This document shows positions 57,961 to 64,000 of a stretch of DNA of 64,000 nucleotides, piece by piece. This DNA is from Ichthyophis bannanicus (lineage: Eukaryota; Chordata; Amphibia; Gymnophiona; Ichthyophiidae): assembly GCA_033557465.1 (NCBI GenBank), contig CM066039.1:398989440-399053439 (forward strand), written 5' to 3'. Position 1 is the stretch's first letter, and the number at the start of each line of letters is the position of its first letter. The notes under the pieces were generated by a model, which did not search any database, had not been told where the DNA came from, and saw only the letters and a list, made by a program, of their open reading frames with translations. The translations under genes were made by a program, and so were the position numbers.

Positions 57961-59315
57961 TGAACCCGAAATAGCAGGCTGAGGCTCAGCCGGTTAAGCC
58001 TTAGCCTTGCACTTCCTCTTAAGCATTAGGAAAAAAGAAACAAGCTCAAACCACAGTAGCCATCTTGGATAGGACCACACCCCTTACTCTTCCTTTAACT
58101 GCCCCAGAATCCATAAGAGAGGAGGAGGAGCACTTATCCTAGCATAATCACCATAGCCAACAACTCTATTACACTGAACCTCACATACAGAGACCCTACT
58201 GCCAAAAGTGATGAGCTCTCCAAAGTTCTTGAGTCAGTATGTGCACATAGCACCCCTCAGAATCCACTCATAGCACTGGAAGACTACAACCTAGGGACAT
58301 CCCCTAACAAAGAAGCCAGGTCTTTCCTGAATGCCATGGAAGCCTTACACTACCACTAGTTGGTAAAAAATACCCCACACCAATCAGGCACAACTCCTGA
58401 CTTTATCTTCCTCCCCCAAACAATATTGGACCACAATCATGTAACACACCCCACAATCACCCCAATACCATGGTCCGACCACCACCTAATAACTTTTACC
58501 TTGCGCATCACACACCCAGCTGAACACGAACACCAGCAACACAAAAGCAGAAGATTTAAAAGTTTTAATAAAGATAAATTCTTGAACAAAACAGCAAGAC
58601 ATGGATAATACTATTGATATCTGGAATAGCTCCATAACTGTAGCAGCAATGGCACCTAACAGAAAACATGCAACTACGCACAGAACAAAAACCGCACCCT
58701 GGTACTCTAAGGAAATCAGGAACGCTAAAAGACTCCTAAGAAAACTTGAAAGAAAATAGAGACAAACAAAAGCCCCAAACATCCTACATCAATGCAAAAT
58801 CTTACAGCTGGAATACACCAAAACAATCAATATATGTAAACAACAGCACCATACAAATCTCATAATGCAATCAGCTAACAAACCAAGAGAACTATTCAAT
58901 ATCATGTGGAGACTTACTGGAAACCCACTAAAAAGTAATGCTCCTGAAATACACCCTCAACGCATAGCGTACTACCTAAGAGACATGCACGCTAAACAGA
59001 ACCAGATGATCACAACAACTACAAAATACCAACCACAGGATTTAACTTACAAAGGAGTATGGGGAACAATCAGTATCTCATCTACCCAGAAAATAGAAGA
59101 CGACGTAGTCTTTCTTAATACCACCACATCACCTGCAGACCCATGTCCTGTCACATGGATAAAGTCCAATAAAGAACAACTGAAACACTTCATTCACAAG
59201 AAGGCAACCTTGTCTCTCACCCAAGGATATATGCCAAATCACTCAAGCAAGCTACCATACGACCTTTACTCAAAGACACGTCCCTCAATAAAAATGACCC
59301 AGCAGCATACCGACC

Positions 59316-62300
59316 AAAGAAAAAAGAGCCAAACGACGAAACCTGGAAACAGCACAAGCACTGGCAAGTCAAATGCAAGGCATTGATAAGGCAGGCAAAG
59401 AGAGAATTTGAGAAGAAGCTTGCTGCGGAAGCAAAAACACGAAATAAAGACCTTTTCAAGTACATTCGTAGCAAAAAACCTGTGAGAGAGTCAGTTGGTC
59501 CATTAGATGATAAAGGGGTTAAAGGAGCACTGAGAGGCGACAAGGCGATAGCGGAGAGACTGAATGAATTCTTTGCTTCGGTCTTTACTGAGGAAGATGT
59601 AGGGATGTTACCCATGACTGAAGTGGTATTTTAAAGGTGCGGAAGAATTGAAGGAAATATCGATACATCGGGAAGATGTCTTACAACTATTAGATAAACT
59701 GAAGAGTAGCAAATCACCTGGGCCGGATGGTATACATCCAAGGGTGTTGAAAGAACTGAAATATGAGATTGCAGAACTGCTATCAGTAATCTGTGAGCTA
59801 TCATTAAAATCATCTCTAATACCTGAAGATTGGAGGATCGCCAATGTAACACCAGTTTTTAAGAAGGGTTCCAGGGGTGATCCAGGAAACTACAGACCGG
59901 TGAGCCAGACGTCAGTACCGGGAAAAATGGTAGAAACCATCATAAAGAATAAAATTACTCAGCATGTAGATAGTCACAACCTAATGGGAGACAGCCAACA
60001 TGGCTTTAGACAAGGAAGATCTTGTCTTACTAATCTGTTATGCTTTTTTGAAGGAGTGAATAAACAGGTGGACAAAGGTGAGTCGGTTGATATTGTGTAT
60101 CTGGACTTTCAGAAAGCCTTTGACAAGGTCCCTCATCAGAGACTTTTGGCAAAACTAAAGAGTCATGGGATAGGAGGCAGTGTACTATTGTGCATCAGGA
60201 ACTGGTTAAAAGATAGAAAGCAGAGGGTAGGGCTAAATGGCCAATTTTCCCAATGGAGAAAGGTGAATAGTGGTGTACACCAGGGATCTGTGCTGGGTCT
60301 GCTGCTTTTTGACATATTCATAAATGACCTGGAAAGTGGAATAACGAGTGAGGTTATCAAATTTGCAGATGACACAAAACTATTTAAAGTTGTTAAATCC
60401 CAAGAGGATTGTGAAAAAATTGCAAGAGGATCTTGATAAATTGGAAGACTGGGCATCAAAATGGCAGATGAAATTTAATGTGGACAAGTGCAAGGTTATG
60501 CACCTAGGGAAGAACAACCCAAACTATGGTTACACGATGCAAGGTTCCACATTAGGAACCACCACCCAGGAAAAAGATTTAGGCGTCATTGTGGATACCA
60601 TGTTAAAACCCTCGGCCCAGTGTGCAGCGGCGGCCAAGAGAGCAAATAGAATGCTAGGTATGATAAGGAAAGGAATGGAAAATAAAACAAAAGATATTAT
60701 AATGCCTCTATATCGTTCCATGGTGAGACCGCACCTTGAATACTATGTGCAATTCTGGTCGCCGTATCTTAAAAAGGATATAGCGATTTTAGAAAAGGTA
60801 CAGAGAAGAGCCACCGAAATGGTAAAGGGGATGGAAGGATACTCCTATGAAGAAAGGCTAAAAAGGTTAGGGCTCTTTAACCTGGTAAAGAGACGGCTGA
60901 GGGGAGATATGATAGAAGTCTATAAATTAATGAACAGAGTGGAACGGGTAAATGTAGATCGATTGTTTACCTTATCAGAATATAGAAAGACTAGGGGACA
61001 TGCAATGAAGCTTGTCAGACGGCTGCCTGGGTGAAAATCTTCACAGTCTTGGCAAGTGCATATATCTGTATGATTTGCAAGGTATTGAGGGCAATGTAGT
61101 TCATTCACACCAGACACAGCTGCTGCCAATAATTTAGTTGTGCTCTTGGGTAAAGCCAATAAGATTTTTATTTATGGGGTTATTTCTCCCAACACAGATA
61201 TGCTTGGTAGCACATAAATTAGGTTACTTGCTTTCAGTGTTAACTTGGAAAAACAAAGTCAAAATCAGGAAAACAACAAATGAAAAGCCACAAAGAAAGA
61301 AACAAACTGTTCTTTTCAGGTTAACTTCTGATTACTTCCCACATAGATACAGAAGTGATTCTCTCCTAGCTCACAAGCAATTAGGTAAGGCTTAATTGCT
61401 AGCAGTCACCAGCTGAAACCCCTTAGCTGGCTTGCCTTCCACTGTGTGGGTCAAATCCTGCTTCAGGAGCTTTTCTGAGTAGATTAAAGAACAAATTTGT
61501 ATTTCTTTGTGATGGTTGCTGCACTTTATAACAGAAAGTTACCAACGGAGTTTAGATAGAGAGCAGTCCATATAAACAGGATCCTCATCTGCTATTATTC
61601 CCCCTTGTTCAACAAGCATGGGTTCAATATCATGGATTTATATAGCCTGGCCAGTATGTAGTCCAGTTCTTATGTCCAGCCTTCCAATCCAGATCCCTGG
61701 ACACTGGATCTCTCTTCACATACCTTCTGGCACAGGTCTTAGGGTCCCTTCCACGTGCAGCCGTCTCCCTCACAGGTAGCCTCTGGTGATTCCTAGCTCT
61801 GCAGCACCATTCCTCTGGCTTTCCCCAGTCCAATGGTGTATGCTGGCCCTTGGAATACCTCCCAGTACACGTACTGCTTTGGACTCTTCTAGACCTCTCA
61901 AAGGCTTTTCTCTTCCTTCTTCCAAAAGGTCTCTTTCCCTCTCTGTCCGTCCGGTTTGGCTTCTGCTTCTGATGATCCTTCAGATGAAACTGATGATCAA
62001 ACTCAAGCTGATTCTTAGGATACTGAGGACAATTCTCTGGATATCCAAGGTGATCATGAAGATGGTCATCTGTAGAATAATCTCTACTCTTATTCTGCTT
62101 AGATGAGTGCTCCTCCCTAACACAGCGCAGCTGTGCTGAATCAGACCCTGCTCTTTGAGATGAGTGCTTAGGAATTACCTCATAGCCCTCCTGATTGAAC
62201 ACACGTTTCCCCACTTCAGCTCCTCTAATGGCTGTTGGAAACCTGGTGCATTCTGGGACTGGTAGTCTTTTATGGCAAAATTCTGTTTTCTTATTTCTAC

Positions 62301-62731
62301 CAGAACTGACAGGTTGCTTGTTCAGAGTCACTTCACCTTTTCTATAGCTCCTTCCTGAGCTATGATAAGCTTCCTTATCACAAGCTACAGGGTAAACTAT
62401 TTAAGACTAATAAAAGAAAATATTTTTTCACTCAACGTGTAATCAAACTCTGGAATTTGTTACCGGAGGATGTAGTAAAGGCTGTTAGTGTAGCTGGGTT
62501 TAAAAAAGGTTTGGACAAGTTCTTGAAGGAAAGGTCCATAAACCATTATTAAGAAGTGACCGAAGATATCAATGCTTGACCCAGTACAAGCATTGTGGAA
62601 TTTGTGTCTCTTGGGGAAACTGCTAGGTACATATGACCTAGATTGGCCACTGTTGGAAACAGAATACTGGACTTGATGGACCTTGGTCTGACCCAGTATG
62701 GCATATCTTATGTTCTTATCTTATGTTCTTA
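59316..62731 (+). mobile_element. CR1 LINE, 5'-truncated, inserted in L2 and itself interrupted
   Basis: Begins in the linker before RT (KKEPNDETW region) and reads through [36 protein letters not shown] and FADD. Frameshifts occur near 59.63 and 60.42 kb. It runs to MKL at 61012, is cut by an LTR-like insertion, and resumes at 62383 with the [15 protein letters not shown] end and the 3' UTR to …CTTATGTTCTTA at ~62731. Confidence 0.85.
61013..62382. mobile_element. Solo-LTR-like insertion, TG…CA ends, 4-bp AGCT duplication
   Basis: 1,370 bases beginning TGTCAGAC and ending TTATCACA, flanked by AGCT at 61009-61012 and 62383-62386. Other CR1 copies have AGCT once at this point. TG…CA ends plus a 4-bp duplication fit a solo LTR of an endogenous retrovirus or Gypsy-type element. 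AATAAA on the minus strand at 61167-61172 suggests minus orientation. A 233-codon open frame on the minus strand (61630-62331) has a basic composition but no domain I recognise. No gag, pol or env is present. Confidence 0.65.
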
Positions 62732-63048
62732 ATATCCAGCTTGCCATTTAGCGCTAAAATCATAAAAAAGTGGTTCAAAAACAGCTACAAGACCATATAG
62801 ACCAACACGCACCACTAAATCCACGTGAACATGGGTTCAGATTCAACCATGGCGTAGAGACTCTTTTATCATCACTATTTGACAATATCATCAGAGGAAC
62901 AGATAACATTAAAACTGGCTTTATCCTCATATTCATGGACATATCTTCTGCCTTTGATATTATTTCCCATAACATCATGCTGCAACATCTCCAAGAAATT
63001 GGCCTACATAACAAAATGTTAGCATGGTTTCAATCCTACCTCAGTTGT

Positions 63049-64000
63049 TGTTGTTAAGTGTCGTCAAGTCGGTGTCTGCTCATGGAGACTCTCTGGATGG
63101 TTGTCCTAAATTTGTTTAGTCTTCAGTCAGGCGTTTCATTGTTGACAAACTGCACCCGTAGCTGATGTTATTGTATCAATCCATCTCATTGCTGGCCTTC
63201 CTCTTTTGCGTTGACCTTCTACCTTGCCAAGTATGATGTCTTTCCCTAATGATCTCTCTCTTCGCATGATGGATCCGAAGTATGAAAGTCAAAATCTTGT
63301 AATCTGAGCTTCTAAAGAAAGCTCAGGTTTGTTCTCCTCTAGTACTGACTGGTTTGTTCTTCAGGAAATCCACAGTATTTGTCACCAGCACCATTATTCA
63401 AAGGCATCAATTTTCTTCCTGTCTCTTTTTTTTTCTCACTGTCCAGCTTTCACATCCATATAATGTTAATGAAAATGCCATGGCTTGAACAAGTCAAATT
63501 TTTGTATGGAAAGAGACATCTCTGCTCTTGAGAATCTTGTCTAGGTCCTTCATAGCCATTCTGCCAAGAGCAATGCATCGTCTGATTTCTTCATTGCATG
63601 TTGCTTTATTGATAGTTGATCCAAGTAGGATACAGTTGACAACTATTTCAATTTCTTCTCCATCAACGATAAACGTATTCATTCTGCTAGTTGTTAAGGT
63701 ACAGAAACATTTTAAGACTATATCCCTTGATCTTGAGAAGCAAATGTTTCAAATTGTCTTCACTTTCAGCCAGTAATGTGGTATCATCTGCATAGCGAAG
63801 GCTGTTGAGAGTCTTCCACCAATCTTCACACCTCTGCTGTCTTCATACAGTCCTGCTTCTCTGATGATTTGTTCAATTAAAGAGGTAGGGGGAAAGTATG
63901 CAGCCTTGTTGTACACCTTTGCTGATTTTAAACCATTCTGTTTCTACTTCCATTCAAACTCTTCTTTTTGATCAGTGTAAAGGTTGTGCAAGAGAATGAT
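63049..64000 (-). mobile_element. RTE/BovB-type LINE, 3' part, runs off the window
   Basis: The 3' end at 63049 (GTTGTTAAGTGTCGTCAAGT on plus) resembles the GTGCCGTCGAGTCGG end of RTE/BovB LINEs. Upstream on the minus strand are RT remnants: RYADDTTLLAESEDNL at ~63740-63797 and an open segment with IVVNCILLGSTI, RRCIALGRMAMKDLDKILKSRDVS at 63494-63682, the characteristic RTE block. Stops between blocks make it dead. It cuts the L2 at 63048. Confidence 0.8.

Larger units (their letters stand above)
51336..58085 (-). mobile_element. ORF1-only L1-type LINE (older half-L1), split by CR1 and a younger half-L1
   Basis: ACTCTTCCTTT is repeated at 51325-51335 and 58086-58096, flanking the whole block. 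The 5' end has CCAAGATGGC near 58055-58064. ORF1 starts MDRFVKLSEEAKWE near 57960, gives coiled-coil sequence to 57449, is interrupted by CR1 (53872-57448), and resumes with ASNLHLLNFPIELFKNLFW (RRM region). It then runs to the DVSRETQKKRRQ C-terminal domain at ~53400, is interrupted by the younger copy and ends near 51.6 kb. Host length is ~1.5 kb. No endonuclease/RT is present between 5' end and tail. Confidence 0.75.
51180..63048 (+). mobile_element. L2-type LINE, broken into three pieces by nested insertions
   Basis: Endonuclease N-terminus at 51180-51335 (INVRSIQNK…, ITETWLNETD). It continues at 58086-59315 with RGGGA, a long stretch to PWSDHHLITF (SDH motif) and the linker to the YRP start of RT. 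It continues at 62731-63048 with EHGFRFNHGVETLL and IFMDISSAFDIISH of RT. Intervening DNA is L1, CR1 and LTR-like insertions. The L2 frame has stops, so this is the oldest layer here. It is cut at 63048 by an RTE element, and the upstream 50937-51180 may hold more of it. Confidence 0.8.

Noticed and set aside
61786..62106. Hydrophobic open frame (106 codons) in the LTR-like insertion
   Set aside because: It lies antisense to the longer basic frame. The Leu/Ile-rich composition arises from a pyrimidine-rich strand, and there is no start context or homology.

Overview
This is nuclear DNA of a vertebrate. It has one recognisable protein-coding gene with introns, beta-tubulin TUBB4B (minus strand, four exons, 445 codons), and one probable exon of its usual neighbour CIMIP2A/FAM166A. 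Nearly everything else is transposable elements. The mix of CR1, L2, L1-type and RTE/BovB-type LINEs, many DIRS tyrosine-recombinase retrotransposons, hAT elements and a CORE/MIR-like SINE fits an amphibian or another non-avian, non-mammalian tetrapod. I favour a caecilian-like amphibian from the repeat style, but that is inference.

Layout. 1-2.1 kb: CR1 scraps, a DIRS gag/terminal-repeat fragment and a lone DIRS terminal repeat. 3.3 kb: the CIMIP2A-like exon. 3.8-17.0 kb: a DIRS element (B, minus strand) hit three times. A second complete DIRS (A, 3.9-8.0 kb) sits in its left terminal repeat. A 2.8-kb DNA transposon with inverted repeats and a TTA target duplication (9.7-12.5 kb) interrupts its pol region. 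A ~620-bp palindrome with a hAT-like MITE at its centre (15.45-16.07 kb) lies in its gag region. 18.1-23.4 kb: an old DIRS (C) containing a SINE. 23.85-27.96 kb: TUBB4B and its promoter. 28.3-29.2 kb: a ~74-bp minisatellite. 30-33.8 kb: a CR1 inserted in an inverted CR1. 34.1-34.6 kb: a palindromic MITE. 34.8-41.9 kb: a recombinase-less DIRS (E) split by a full-length CR1 with both reading frames open. 42.6-50.9 kb: a DIRS (I, plus strand) split by a 2.36-kb hAT-type element with an exact 8-bp duplication. 51.2-63.0 kb: an L2 LINE used repeatedly as a target, holding two ORF1-only L1 copies (one inside the other), two CR1 copies and a solo-LTR-like insertion. 63.05 kb to the end: the 3' part of an RTE/BovB-type LINE.

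The host genes would be tail-to-tail, TUBB4B pointing left and the CIMIP2A-like exon pointing right. As I recall, this is their arrangement in human. Both products belong to motile-cilium microtubules. The mobile elements show a readable order of insertion, and several target-site duplications can be checked against the reading frame they interrupt. The most interesting unknown is the 9.7-12.5 kb DNA transposon, whose ~570-codon protein I cannot place in a named transposase superfamily. Next are the two TSD-flanked half-L1 elements.
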